From Methanobacterium sp. (GTDB lineage Archaea > Methanobacteriota > Methanobacteria > Methanobacteriales > Methanobacteriaceae): 61,786 nt of DNA. Each line of letters starts with the position of its first letter. The stretch's first letter is position 1. Both the position numbers and the translations under genes were made by a program. Below the pieces are notes generated by a model. It did no database searches. It saw only the letters and a program-made list of their open reading frames with translations, and had not been told where the DNA came from. The stretch is taken from positions 1 to 61,786 of the forward strand of contig JAVSLW010000007.1 in the NCBI GenBank assembly GCA_039666455.1, in the 5' to 3' direction. Shown here in pieces: positions 42,575 through 51,738 of the stretch.

Positions 42575-42727
42575 TTAAAGACTGTAAACATTCAATTCTC
42601 TTAAAAGCCTATCTCTTTCATCTTTAAGTTTTTTCACTACTTTTTCATCGCATTTACCATTTTTCTCTAAATGAGCGATAGTAATGGTTATAGCTTCCAG
42701 ATTAGCCTCATTTTGATTTACTGACAT
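42575..42727 (-). CDS. Small conserved-looking helical protein
   Basis: A 50-residue frame reads MSVNQNEANLEAITITIAHL and ends ...RLLRELNVYSL before a stop at 42575. AGAAGG lies eight bases before the ATG. It is highly charged and predicted to be helical (KVVKKLKDERDRLLREL). It stands 25 bases before the flavin reductase start on the same strand and is probably cotranscribed. I do not recognise a family. Confidence 0.45.
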   Translation of the reverse strand: MSVNQNEANLEAITITIAHLEKNGKCDEKVVKKLKDERDRLLRELNVYSL

Positions 42728-42890
42728 TTTGACCCTTCTTAATTTAACAAAGTTTATTTAAATTATTTAAATATTAGTAAAAAGAATTATTTAAATCTTC
42801 TCAAAACTTAGATAAATGGGCTACAATCTTTTAATTAACAGTGTAGCTAAATAATAACTTTAATTTTAAAGAAAATATCCTGTATACTAT

Positions 42891-43322
42891 CTATTTCTTC
42901 TCAGCTTCCTCTTTTAAAGCCTGATTCATCAGTTCAAAACCAGATTCTGTATCTTTTAACATACTTGAAAGAATCGGGACTAATAACCCACTAAATCTTT
43001 CTTTTTGAATAAACAATACTTTATTATCATTTATTTTTTTAATAATTAAGCCATGTTCTCCATCGAAAAGCTTTGGAATCCATAATTTCCCTAACCATCT
43101 TAACTCTTGTTCTGGTTGAAATTTAATTATTTTAGGCTTAAATTTCATCCCATTTGAGTTTGGAGGCTTAATAAAAACTTCGATTTGTGATCCTTCCTGC
43201 TGGTTTCCAGATATTTCTTTAATAAATGGATTCCACTTTGGAAAATTATCAAAATCAGTGATAATATCCCAAACTATGCTTGCAGAAGCATTAATTTCGA
43301 TTTCTGTGTAAATTTCTTTCAT
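42891..43322 (-). CDS. SRPBCC (START/Bet v1-like) domain protein
   Basis: This ~143-residue protein matches the polyketide cyclase/SRPBCC pattern: IYTEIEINASASIVWDIITDFDNFPKWNPFIKEISG at the N-terminus, then EVFIKPPNSNGMKFKPKI and LRWLGKLWIPKLFDGEHG. These proteins form a deep hydrophobic pocket that binds lipids or other non-polar ligands. The start is ATG 43322 or the ATG two codons earlier. It lies 80 bases from the lipid-like four-gene operon on the same strand, which fits a lipid-binding role but does not prove it. Confidence 0.85.
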   Translation of the reverse strand: MKEIYTEIEINASASIVWDIITDFDNFPKWNPFIKEISGNQQEGSQIEVFIKPPNSNGMKFKPKIIKFQPEQELRWLGKLWIPKLFDGEHGLIIKKINDNKVLFIQKERFSGLLVPILSSMLKDTESGFELMNQALKEEAEKK

Positions 43323-43400
43323 ACACATATTTATAGTTCTTATTATGCAAATAATTTATGCCATATGGTTAAAAGAACAAAAAATGAGTTTAAATTAGAA

Positions 43401-44690
43401 CTAATTTTCCTTTGGCCCGATATATTCTGTTATTTTTCTTGCTACTTTAAGTGCAAGCGCTGCAGTAAGCAGTATTGTAGGTAAACCCTGTGAACGAGGT
43501 GCTAATGAGAGATCTGCAACCCATAATCCTTCAGGTAGCCATGAAGGCTTCATTGAATCCACATCATCTACTTTTAGAGGGACTGTACCTCCTAAATGTC
43601 CTCCATGATGCATTCCTTTAATATATGGACCTGAAACACCTGCAGATTCCAGAATTTTTTTAGCTTCACCAACCGCCTCATCAAGACGAATATGATCCTC
43701 TCTCTTAACGGTTTTTTGCACTTTTCCATCAGCAAAAACTGCCCCCTCTTCAATATCTGCAAGTTTAACCATCATTCCAACTCTATCATTTATAGAGACA
43801 TTTTTCCATGGTTTATGGAATAAGTGAGAGAGAATATCAAGATAAGGAGAGAGAATATAATCCTCATGTTTTGTATACCACACCATAGGTGGTTCTTTAA
43901 TCTGATCGGCCCCATTTAAGACGCCGCCTAATGTAAGGACAATGTCTGCCCATAAATTATCCCTGGCAGGTAGTCCTGAAGCTTTTAATATTTGTGCTGT
44001 GCCAATTCCACCTGCAGCTAAAACTACAATATCTGCTTTTACGGTTCTTGATTTAACAACAACTCCTTTAACCTGACCATTTTCGATTATAACTTTTTCA
44101 ACCGGTGAAGATGTTTGCAATAATGCACCTTTTTTAATTGCATCATCTAAAAATCTTCGAGAATCCCACCTTGCACCAGTGGTACATCCCAGCTCACATA
44201 ATCCGCAGGAAATGCATTTAACGCTGTCTACTGCTTTTGGAGTCACTTTAGGTTTCAGGCCAAGTTTCTCCGCAGCTTCAAACATGCTTCTGGTTACTGG
44301 CCGCCATCTTTTCTTTGGAAATTCAGTTATACCTATATTTCTTTCAATTTCTTCAAATTCAGGTGTAAGATCAAGCCCTATTTCCTTTAATCCATGTTCA
44401 GCACGTACCATATTACCACAAGAGAGTACTGTAGAACCGCCTGTGGTCATGCCCCTGAACAGTGCAAGATCATTTGCTGAGCGAGTTACAGCATAATGTG
44501 GGAAAAGGGGAGTGATTATTTTCTCACTTAAAAGACCGGTTTTCCTTAAAGGCTCAGCTAATTTTAAAAGCCCTCTTAATGGTTTAAATTCTCCTCCTGC
44601 TTCCAGTATTATGACCTCAAATCCATTAGCTGCTAATTCACGTGCAGCCGTTGCTCCTCCAGCTCCAGTGCCTACAACTATTGATCTCAT
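43401..44690 (-). CDS. GMC-type FAD oxidoreductase with a cysteine motif
   Basis: This 429-residue protein starts with an FAD Rossmann fold (VVGTGAGGATAARELAANGFEVIILEAGG) and ends with a GMC C-terminal region (HHGGHLGGTVPL...LWVADLSLAPRSQGLPTILLTAALALKVA). A CISCGLCELGC motif lies near residues 155-167, similar to the cysteine-rich segment of long-chain fatty alcohol oxidases. It may oxidise a lipid alcohol. Its start overlaps the preceding gene by four bases (ATGA), so it is the last gene of a coupled operon. Substrate unknown. Confidence 0.82.
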   Translation of the reverse strand: MRSIVVGTGAGGATAARELAANGFEVIILEAGGEFKPLRGLLKLAEPLRKTGLLSEKIITPLFPHYAVTRSANDLALFRGMTTGGSTVLSCGNMVRAEHGLKEIGLDLTPEFEEIERNIGITEFPKKRWRPVTRSMFEAAEKLGLKPKVTPKAVDSVKCISCGLCELGCTTGARWDSRRFLDDAIKKGALLQTSSPVEKVIIENGQVKGVVVKSRTVKADIVVLAAGGIGTAQILKASGLPARDNLWADIVLTLGGVLNGADQIKEPPMVWYTKHEDYILSPYLDILSHLFHKPWKNVSINDRVGMMVKLADIEEGAVFADGKVQKTVKREDHIRLDEAVGEAKKILESAGVSGPYIKGMHHGGHLGGTVPLKVDDVDSMKPSWLPEGLWVADLSLAPRSQGLPTILLTAALALKVARKITEYIGPKEN

Positions 44691-45286
44691 TTTTTTACCT
44701 CATTTATACGGGCTATACATTCAGATGCGCCTTCAGTAATTCTCTCTTTAAACTGCATATCCACGTTTTCATTTAAGCCGCTGACCACGCCTTCATCTGC
44801 AGCGCTTAAAACCATGCAAGCTTCCCGAGTGTAATATTTAGATAAAGCACATCTATTTACAACCATAATTATATTTCCGCCTTTATTTTCTATTTTAAAT
44901 TCTATTCCAAGTATTTTGTAAAGTACCCTTGCTGCAAGTTCAAGATCCTTAAAATCATCGCCAACTCCAAGTTTCAGGCGAGCATCTCGTCCTAATTGAT
45001 AACCAACCTTAAACATAGCCTTTCTTCCAAATTTAATAGCGTTTTCATATCCTAATTCTTCAATTAATGCTTTAACTCGTCTATTATGTGCCTTAGTCAT
45101 TATGGTTCTTCTTTCTTCTAAACTACCTTTTAGAACCTCATCTTTTTTATCAATTATTTTTTCAGGCGCATGCTGCTTTAAAACATCATTTAGCCCGTTG
45201 ATTGTCTTTATAGCCACATTATCCAGTTCTTTTTTTAAAATAAAATCCGGAAGCCATAACGAAGCGATTTTTAGTGGAATGTTCAT
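44687..45286 (-). CDS. Helical protein of unknown function in the lipid-type operon
   Basis: This 199-residue protein is mainly alpha-helical and starts MNIPLKIASLWLPDFILKKELDNV. The middle part GYENAIKFGRKAMFKVGYQLGRDARLKLGVG and the later VVNRCALSKYYTREACMVLSAADEGVVSG recall L-2-amino-thiazoline-4-carboxylate hydrolase-like or V4R-like helical proteins; a CxxxxxYYTREAC pair of cysteines might bind a ligand. Both ends overlap neighbours by four bases. The job is probably tied to the adjacent acyl ligase/reductase and GMC oxidoreductase. Family assignment is tentative. Confidence 0.65.
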   Translation of the reverse strand: MNIPLKIASLWLPDFILKKELDNVAIKTINGLNDVLKQHAPEKIIDKKDEVLKGSLEERRTIMTKAHNRRVKALIEELGYENAIKFGRKAMFKVGYQLGRDARLKLGVGDDFKDLELAARVLYKILGIEFKIENKGGNIIMVVNRCALSKYYTREACMVLSAADEGVVSGLNENVDMQFKERITEGASECIARINEVKK

Positions 45287-48060
45287 GAATGCACCTCAAT
45301 ATGGCCATAATACCGTACATATTCAGGCTTAGTTCCAGATCCATAAATGAAATCAACAACATCTTCAAAACGCTTAATAATCGCTTTTCGTTTAAGTTTA
45401 AGATTTGCAGTTAGTTCAACACCTATTGAAAGATCATTATCCAAAATAACCCACTTTTTAATCTCTTCTGGGCGAGAAAGTCGTTTATTTATTTCTTTAA
45501 TATAACCCTGGAGATTATTTAACTTATCCGGTTCATCTGACCATATAAGCACACTACAGTAAGGTTTTCCATCGCCAATTACCATTGCTTCATCAATTCC
45601 AGGAATGTTTTTAAGCATTCCTTCAATTTTTAAGGGACTGATGGTTTTTCCATAGGAATTTACCAAAACTTCCTTTTTACGGCCAGTAATTACAAGACTT
45701 CCTTCAGGTGTCATATGGCCCAAATCACCAGTGCAAAGCCATCCGTCTTTAAAAAGAGAACTTGAACTTTTTTTAAAATAGCCTAAAGTCACCTGTGGTC
45801 CCTTTACCAGTATTTCACCATCTACATCTATACTAATGTCAGTAGATGGAAGAGGCTCACCCACTGTTCCTATTCTGTTTCTTCCAATCCTGTTAATAGT
45901 TACAAGCGGTGCTTCTGTTAATCCATAGGCATTATAGACTTCAATATTCATTTCATGGTAGGATTGAAGCAAATCATCGCTTACTGGAGCAGAACCAACA
46001 ATCAGTTGGGCGCATCTGTCAAGACCTGTTTTTTTTAGAATTTGTCTTTTAATCAACTTTCCTAAAATCTTCTTTAAAATCCCGCTGGAGGTAGAGTATA
46101 TTTTACCCATTTTTGATTCCTTCACACTGCACCACACTTTTTCATAGAAACGGGGAACTGAAAAAAATATTTTAGGCCTTACTTTCCGGAGAGCCTTTGC
46201 AAGATCATAGAAATCTTCTAAAAAATAAAGATTTAATGATGCCGGTGCATAATAAGGTGAATAAATTCCCATAATTCCCTCCACTACATGATTCATTGGA
46301 AGGAATGAAAGATAAGATACTTCACTAATTCGATCTTTCCATGGGGGCATTGAAGCAATAAATTCCGCCATCCACCGAAGATTTCCATGCGTAAACACAG
46401 CCCCTCGAGGTTTTCCAGTAGTTCCAGAAGTATAACGGATGGTGGCGATATCATTAAAATTTAATGGTGCATTAGTTATGTTTTTTTCATTTTTTCCCAT
46501 TTTAAGGAATTCATTCCAGGATATAATATTAGAATGCAGGTTAATATCTCCACTACAGAATGAAATAACTGAAATATCTAATTTAAGCTTTTCTAATTCT
46601 TTTAAAAGTCCTTCAGTGCCGGCAAAAAGAACACTTACTTCGCTTTTATCCAGTATTTCTTTAATTTCGTTTAAGGGGCTTGTATAATAAAGTGGTACGC
46701 TTACACAACCGGATAAACCAGCTGCAACATCAACAGTGAGATAACGGGTGCTGTTAAATCCAACAATCGCTACTCTATCTCCCTTGCCAATTCCCATGCT
46801 TTTAAGTGATTTTGTAGCAGCAAGCATGTCCTGATAAATTTCAGTTGATTGTCGATGCTTAACTTCGCCTTTTCTTATATCATAATAATTAACAGACTTG
46901 TTTCTGCCTTTTAGTCTGAATAAAACCTGCTCATGAACTGTACGGTCAGATCGGTGGAAAAACCCATAATAAACTGCAAATTCAAGGATTTTAGGCATTA
47001 AATCCTGCCATTTATATTTATAAGGCCCTAATAATTCATCTGCATTATCCCTTTGATATTCTCTATTTTCATTGAAATAAGGGGAAAGAGTATCCATGGT
47101 TTCAAGCAATTTAGCGGTCCCTTTTCCAAATAAATGACCCATAGATACGACTTTTTGAATAAATGAAGCATTTAACGGCATGTAGATAGGATCGTTAAGT
47201 TTAACATCAATATTTTCGTTGCTCCATGCTTTAACAAATTTAAGAAGTTCTTCTATCGTTGGAAGAGATTCATTTGGTGCTGTCAGATGAAAAGTCTTAT
47301 TCACTGCTCGCTTATCAAAAGTCAGATTTATGACTGCATCTGCAACGTAATTTACAGGCACTAAATTAATTTTCATTGAGCTGGAGACCGGAATTAAAGG
47401 TAATTTTCCGTTTAAATAGAGCCGAAGTGGTACATATAACGTATTAAACGTTTTAATATATCCTGTGGAAGAATCCCCTACAATCATGCTCGGACGAAAA
47501 ATAGATATGTCAAATGATGATTTTCTTACTCGGGCTTCGCTTTCAAATTTGGTTTTTTCATAATCACTTAAAAATCCATATTCTGAAGTTAGAGAATCCT
47601 CAAAAATAATGCCCATTTTTCCTCCAGCAACATAAGCAGTTGATACATGAGAGAATCGTTCCAACCCATGGTCTTTATGAGCTAATTGGGCTAATTTTAG
47701 CACATTTTGAGTTCCCTGTACATTGATTTTTTGTAATTTTTCTAAAGAAGATTTAAGACTCCAATCTGCAGCAGTGTGAATTACATGAGTAACCGTCAGA
47801 ACAAGCTTTTCATATTCATTTTTTTCCATTCCAAGTCCATTTTTTGATATATCACCATTAACTACATGAATTCGATTACCTATTTCCTCTAAAAGTTCTG
47901 GAAACTCCCACCATGCCCTATATAACCTATTTACAGCATCTTCTTTATTTTTACCCCTTACTAAAGCGATGATTTCATGATCATAATGTTTAATAATACG
48001 TAAAGCAATTTGTGTCCCTAAAAAGCCATTAGCACCTGTTAATAATATAGATCTGCTCAT
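45283..48060 (-). CDS. Thioester reductase / AMP-dependent acyl ligase fusion
   Basis: This ~925-residue protein has two domains. The N-terminal ~370 residues are an NAD(P)-binding thioester reductase-type SDR: ILLTGANGFLGTQIALRI, with HTAADWSLKSS, YEKTKFESEARV (YxxxK) and FRPSMIVGDSSTGYIKTFN. The C-terminal ~500 residues are an adenylate-forming ligase: IRYTSGTTGKPRGAVFTHGN, YNAYGLTEAPLVT, DGWLCTGDLGHM and the lysine-containing end. No carrier (phosphopantetheine) domain is seen. The domain order is the reverse of carboxylic acid reductases. The start ATG overlaps the upstream stop (ATGA). It probably activates and reduces a carboxylic acid to an aldehyde or alcohol. Confidence 0.87.
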   Translation of the reverse strand: MSRSILLTGANGFLGTQIALRIIKHYDHEIIALVRGKNKEDAVNRLYRAWWEFPELLEEIGNRIHVVNGDISKNGLGMEKNEYEKLVLTVTHVIHTAADWSLKSSLEKLQKINVQGTQNVLKLAQLAHKDHGLERFSHVSTAYVAGGKMGIIFEDSLTSEYGFLSDYEKTKFESEARVRKSSFDISIFRPSMIVGDSSTGYIKTFNTLYVPLRLYLNGKLPLIPVSSSMKINLVPVNYVADAVINLTFDKRAVNKTFHLTAPNESLPTIEELLKFVKAWSNENIDVKLNDPIYMPLNASFIQKVVSMGHLFGKGTAKLLETMDTLSPYFNENREYQRDNADELLGPYKYKWQDLMPKILEFAVYYGFFHRSDRTVHEQVLFRLKGRNKSVNYYDIRKGEVKHRQSTEIYQDMLAATKSLKSMGIGKGDRVAIVGFNSTRYLTVDVAAGLSGCVSVPLYYTSPLNEIKEILDKSEVSVLFAGTEGLLKELEKLKLDISVISFCSGDINLHSNIISWNEFLKMGKNEKNITNAPLNFNDIATIRYTSGTTGKPRGAVFTHGNLRWMAEFIASMPPWKDRISEVSYLSFLPMNHVVEGIMGIYSPYYAPASLNLYFLEDFYDLAKALRKVRPKIFFSVPRFYEKVWCSVKESKMGKIYSTSSGILKKILGKLIKRQILKKTGLDRCAQLIVGSAPVSDDLLQSYHEMNIEVYNAYGLTEAPLVTINRIGRNRIGTVGEPLPSTDISIDVDGEILVKGPQVTLGYFKKSSSSLFKDGWLCTGDLGHMTPEGSLVITGRKKEVLVNSYGKTISPLKIEGMLKNIPGIDEAMVIGDGKPYCSVLIWSDEPDKLNNLQGYIKEINKRLSRPEEIKKWVILDNDLSIGVELTANLKLKRKAIIKRFEDVVDFIYGSGTKPEYVRYYGHIEVHS

Positions 48061-49289
48061 GTTCTCACTTTCCATCCCCTTTTTTGGAGGAAGTTCCTAA
48101 GTATTTCAGGGTTTTTACTGGCACGGCTCAAATGGTGGATAAATCCATTTTTTAATTTTTCCTGCTGTATTTCAGGATTTTCAAGCAGTTTATCAACCTT
48201 TTTTTCTAATTTATGCCAGATTTCAGGTGCCATGTAATCTAATAAATAATCTTCTATTCCAAGTTCCATGTAAAAGCCTCTAAGACGTGTATCATGCCCT
48301 ATAGCTATTTGGGGAACTTTAGCTTCAAGAGATAAAACTCCACCATGATAACGAGAAGTTACAAGTAAATCAAGACTTCTAAGGATATTTGTCATCTGTG
48401 ATGCATTAAATTCCCGGGACGAGAATATTTTCGCCATTTCAGGGTCTTTCATTTTATTCTTTACACTTATAGCTATGGGCTCATCCAGTTCCTCCATGCA
48501 AATTAGTGCTATCCTTTTTCCATGCTTTTCAACTATTCTATCTGCAACTTTCGCCCATCTACTGGCCAGTCTTTCAGTTTCCTGAATTCTTTTTTGGGAG
48601 CGGGAGAAATAATAAGGCCATTTATATTGATTCTCCTTTTTGCCCCACGGACGCATTACAACAGGCCATAAATAGAAATCTATGGGTGCCAGACCTGCTA
48701 CCCCCAAATTAGACGGATGCCATGTTTCTCTTAAAATATTAGCATCCTCCTTTAGGGGCTTAAATGTAAATGCACAGTCAGCTGTTACGTCAATAGGAGC
48801 CTTTACCCCAATTTTTTTAAGTTCTTCTGCTGCTAATTTTGTTCTTGTTAAAATCAGATCAGTTTTACTTGCTTCCCGTTTAACTAAACGCCTGTTAAAA
48901 GGAGATAAATGACCAGCATCTACTGCATAAGCAATGCTTGGCTTTTTAAAATTTTTTGCACACCTGGTGGCCCATAAAAAGGCCCATAAAAGTGCTGAAG
49001 TCCATGTGTCCATATAGCAGCTTCCCTCAACTAATAAAAGAACATCGTGTTCTTTAACCAGTCTTCTGATATCAAAAAAGAATATTGGATGAATAGGAGC
49101 AATCTTTAAATACTCATCTTCCTTAAGATAACGCCTTAAATTAACTTCATTTAGTGTGGGAACAGTAATTTTAACTTTCAGACCTAAAATAGACCTTATA
49201 TCATCTATTATTGAAAGTAATCTTGCTTCAGAACCTGTATTATTGGCGCCGTTATAGCCAGCTAAAAGAACTTTTAGAGATTTTTTCAT
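48057..49289 (-). CDS. Polysaccharide pyruvyl transferase-family protein
   Basis: This 410-residue protein opens LKVLLAGYNGANNTGSEARLLSIIDDIR, the glycine-rich start of the CsaB/polysaccharide pyruvyl transferase family, and later has VTSRYHGGVLSLEAKVPQIAIGHDTRLRGFY, the conserved RxHG and KxxP elements. Members add pyruvyl ketals to cell-surface sugars, though some have other roles. It is the first gene of a four-gene coupled operon with the acyl reductase/ligase and GMC genes. A lipid- or glycan-modifying role is inferred. Confidence 0.83.
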   Translation of the reverse strand: MKKSLKVLLAGYNGANNTGSEARLLSIIDDIRSILGLKVKITVPTLNEVNLRRYLKEDEYLKIAPIHPIFFFDIRRLVKEHDVLLLVEGSCYMDTWTSALLWAFLWATRCAKNFKKPSIAYAVDAGHLSPFNRRLVKREASKTDLILTRTKLAAEELKKIGVKAPIDVTADCAFTFKPLKEDANILRETWHPSNLGVAGLAPIDFYLWPVVMRPWGKKENQYKWPYYFSRSQKRIQETERLASRWAKVADRIVEKHGKRIALICMEELDEPIAISVKNKMKDPEMAKIFSSREFNASQMTNILRSLDLLVTSRYHGGVLSLEAKVPQIAIGHDTRLRGFYMELGIEDYLLDYMAPEIWHKLEKKVDKLLENPEIQQEKLKNGFIHHLSRASKNPEILRNFLQKRGWKVRT

Positions 49290-49386
49290 AGCATTTCAAC
49301 CATATTAATTATTTAAGAAGATCTTAATATTATAAATACTTGAAAAATAAATAGTAATCGGTATTATTTTTGTATTTTAATCCTTT

Positions 49387-49554
49387 TTAACCTTTTATTA
49401 TCAATTCTAAGACATTTTTACAGGAATAAATTACACTTGGTACTCCAGAAGGGCCTACCCAATGGCCTGCATGATAACACTCTTTAATGAAAGAAATTCT
49501 CTGTTTCCACTTACCTAAATCATTCATGGGATCACTTTTTGTTAACTCATCTTT
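49387..49554 (-). pseudogene. C-terminal relic of a phytoene desaturase-like oxidoreductase
   Basis: A short minus-strand frame reads MNDLGKWKQRISFIKECYHA and then GHWVGPSGVPSVIYSCKNVLELI to a stop at 49387. This is the typical C-terminal end of NAD(P)/FAD phytoene desaturase-like proteins (GQWVxPGGGVPxxxxSGxxxA). The rest of the gene is missing; an in-frame stop lies upstream near 49555. The 308-base region between the pyruvyl transferase and the nitrilase holds nothing else but AT-rich DNA. Confidence 0.6.
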
Positions 49555-49645
49555 CTACAAAGCCTAATTTTAAAGAACATGTAATATGTATTAATTAATG
49601 AAATACCAAAAATATTTCAAAGGGAAAAATTTGGGGCGTATATCA

Positions 49646-50473
49646 ATGAAAAACTATTTTAAAGTAGCTGTTTGTCAGTTGAAGGTAGTTGATGATAAAA
49701 AATCTAACGTTAATCAGGCGCTGAAAATGATTAAAACATCAGCAAAAAACAGTGCAGATATAGTTATTTTACCAGAAATGTTCAACTGTCCCTACGATAA
49801 CACTAAATTTAAAGAATATGCTGAAATTAAAGAGGAAAGTATAACTCTTAAAGCAATATCTAAAGCTTCAAAGGATAACAATGTTTTAATTGTTGCCGGT
49901 TCCATTCCAGAATTAGATAATGATAAAATTTACAATTCCTGTTTTATTTTTAATAATTATGGGGATTTAATAGGTAAATACAGAAAAATGCACCTTTTTG
50001 ATATAGATACTCCTGAAATTAAATTTAAAGAATCAGATACTTTAAGCGCCGGAAATCAGATAGGTGTTTTTGATACACAGTTTACAAGAATTGGAGTTGC
50101 AATCTGTTATGATATAAGATTTCCAGAATTATTAAGGATTATGGCACTTAAAGGGACACAACTATTTATTATACCTGGAGCTTTTAATATGACCACAGGC
50201 CCTGCGCACTGGGAATTATTGATACGTGGTAGAGCAGTTGATAACCAGGTTTTTATAGCTGCAGCATCACCTGCAAGAAATAAAGAACTTTCATATGTTT
50301 CTTACGGCCACTCAATGATTACAGGACCATGGGGTGATGTAATAGCAAGAGCAGACGAAAAGGAAGGAATTATTTATGCAGATATTGACCTGAATAAACT
50401 AAAAAAGGTAAGAAATGAGCTGCCATTACTAAAAAATAGAAGAGATGACATGTATTGCATAATTGAAAAATAA
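49646..50473 (+). CDS. Carbon-nitrogen hydrolase (omega-amidase/nitrilase family)
   Basis: This ~275-residue protein has the nitrilase catalytic triad in order: E in DIVILPEMFNCPYDN, K in IGKYRKMHLFDID and C in VAICYDIRFPELLR. The second half has GAFNMTTGPAHWELLIRGRAVDNQVFIAAASPAR. The pattern best fits omega-amidases, which hydrolyse alpha-ketoglutaramate and related amides. The preferred start is ATG at 49646 (MKNYFKVAVCQLK); an earlier ATG at 49598 would add an unconserved tail. Cytoplasmic. Confidence 0.92.
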   Translation: MKNYFKVAVCQLKVVDDKKSNVNQALKMIKTSAKNSADIVILPEMFNCPYDNTKFKEYAEIKEESITLKAISKASKDNNVLIVAGSIPELDNDKIYNSCFIFNNYGDLIGKYRKMHLFDIDTPEIKFKESDTLSAGNQIGVFDTQFTRIGVAICYDIRFPELLRIMALKGTQLFIIPGAFNMTTGPAHWELLIRGRAVDNQVFIAAASPARNKELSYVSYGHSMITGPWGDVIARADEKEGIIYADIDLNKLKKVRNELPLLKNRRDDMYCIIEK

Positions 50474-50491
50474 TATTCGTTTGATAAGATC

Positions 50492-50959
50492 CTACAAATC
50501 TCCTCTTTTAACAAACTTTAATGCAGCGGAATTCATGCAGTATCTTTTACCAGTCGGTGGTGGGCCATCATCAAAAACATGGCCTAAATGTGCATCGCAC
50601 AGGGAACATAAAACCTCAGTTCTAACCATAAAATGACTTGTATCGGTTTTAGTTTTAATATTTTCTTCTGCAACTGGTTTAAAGAAGCTTGGCCAGCCAG
50701 TACCTGATTCAAACTTGGTTTTTGAATCAAAGAGATCTATATCACAGCAAACGCATTTATAAACCCCATCTTCATGGCAATCGTGATATTTTCCAGTAAA
50801 AGCAGGTTCTGTACCCTGTTTCCTTGCTACATTAAATTGCTGAGGGGTAAGAATCTCTCTCCACTCATCATCTGTTTTTACAATTTTTTCCTTTAACTCA
50901 ATTTTTTTTAATTTAACCGAGTAAATAGGGATTTTTTCAGATTGTGCACTGGTTTTCAT
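50492..50959 (-). CDS. msrB: Peptide-methionine (R)-S-oxide reductase
   Basis: This 155-residue protein has the MsrB pattern: EWREILTPQQFNVARKQGTEPAFTGKYHDCHEDGVYKCVCCDIDLFDS, FESGTGWPSFFKP and HLGHVFDDGPPPTGKRYCMNSAALKF. The two zinc CxxC pairs (CVCC, CSLC) and the catalytic cysteine in RYCMN are present. It repairs oxidised methionine in the cytoplasm. It converges with the nitrilase gene, ending 18 bases away. Confidence 0.95.
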   Translation of the reverse strand: MKTSAQSEKIPIYSVKLKKIELKEKIVKTDDEWREILTPQQFNVARKQGTEPAFTGKYHDCHEDGVYKCVCCDIDLFDSKTKFESGTGWPSFFKPVAEENIKTKTDTSHFMVRTEVLCSLCDAHLGHVFDDGPPPTGKRYCMNSAALKFVKRGDL

Positions 50960-51078
50960 AGTAATAATCTGTATTTTTTTTGCTAAATATTTTTATAATT
51001 TCATTTTTAAATTAGAGGATAAAATTTAATGAAAAATGCTCAAAACATTTATACCAGAAGTTGTTATATCCATAGATA

Positions 51079-51711
51079 ATGAATGATAATATCTCTGTTT
51101 TACACTGCAAGCTCAAAAAATATGAGAGAAAATCCAGACAAAAATCTAAAGACGGTAAACAACAGGTTAGCAGAAGATATATGATCCCTGTTAAAAGGGA
51201 CCAGATTGAAGGTACTAAATTTCAAGAAGTAGATGATATAGTCATATTATGTAAAGAAGAGTTTGAACATGAGTTACAAAAATCAAAGGTCATGGATTTA
51301 AGTCATGAAAAGCTCAAACAATCTCTTAAAAATAAAGAACTGCAACTAATAGATTTAAAAGAACAGATCAATGAAAATAATAGTATAGATGATCTGAAGA
51401 AGAATTTAAATAAAGAATTTCAATTAAAGCTTAAAAATACTGCAAATGAATACAAAACTGAAATAAAAGCGCTTAATGATAAAATAAGAGAGCTTGAAAG
51501 GGAATTAAAAAGATTAGAAAATTTAAGGGCTTTGGAAAAAGAATCTTTAAAAATTAAGCTTCATGAAATTGAATTAGCCAGTGATAAATACGATAGGTTA
51601 AAGAAAAGTCACGAACTTTTGTGGGATGTTGTCCAGGAAAAAGACAAAATTATAAGGGATTTAGAAAAAAGAAGCGTTGTAGGTAACTTAATTAATAAAA
51701 TAAGAAAATAG
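51079..51711 (+). CDS. Coiled-coil protein of unknown function
   Basis: This 210-residue protein has a ~60-residue N-terminal part (LHCKLKKYERKSRQKSKDGKQQVSRRYMIPVKRDQIEGT) and a long coiled coil from about residue 65 to 195 (KLKQSLKNKELQLIDLKEQI, IKALNDKIRELERELKRLENL). The rest is charged and soluble. It has no membrane segment or enzyme motif. I do not recognise a family; it could be a methanogen-specific structural or DNA-associated protein. Confidence 0.7.
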   Translation: MNDNISVLHCKLKKYERKSRQKSKDGKQQVSRRYMIPVKRDQIEGTKFQEVDDIVILCKEEFEHELQKSKVMDLSHEKLKQSLKNKELQLIDLKEQINENNSIDDLKKNLNKEFQLKLKNTANEYKTEIKALNDKIRELERELKRLENLRALEKESLKIKLHEIELASDKYDRLKKSHELLWDVVQEKDKIIRDLEKRSVVGNLINKIRK

Positions 51712-51738
51712 AGTTATTTTTCATGTTATTGGTGTAAT

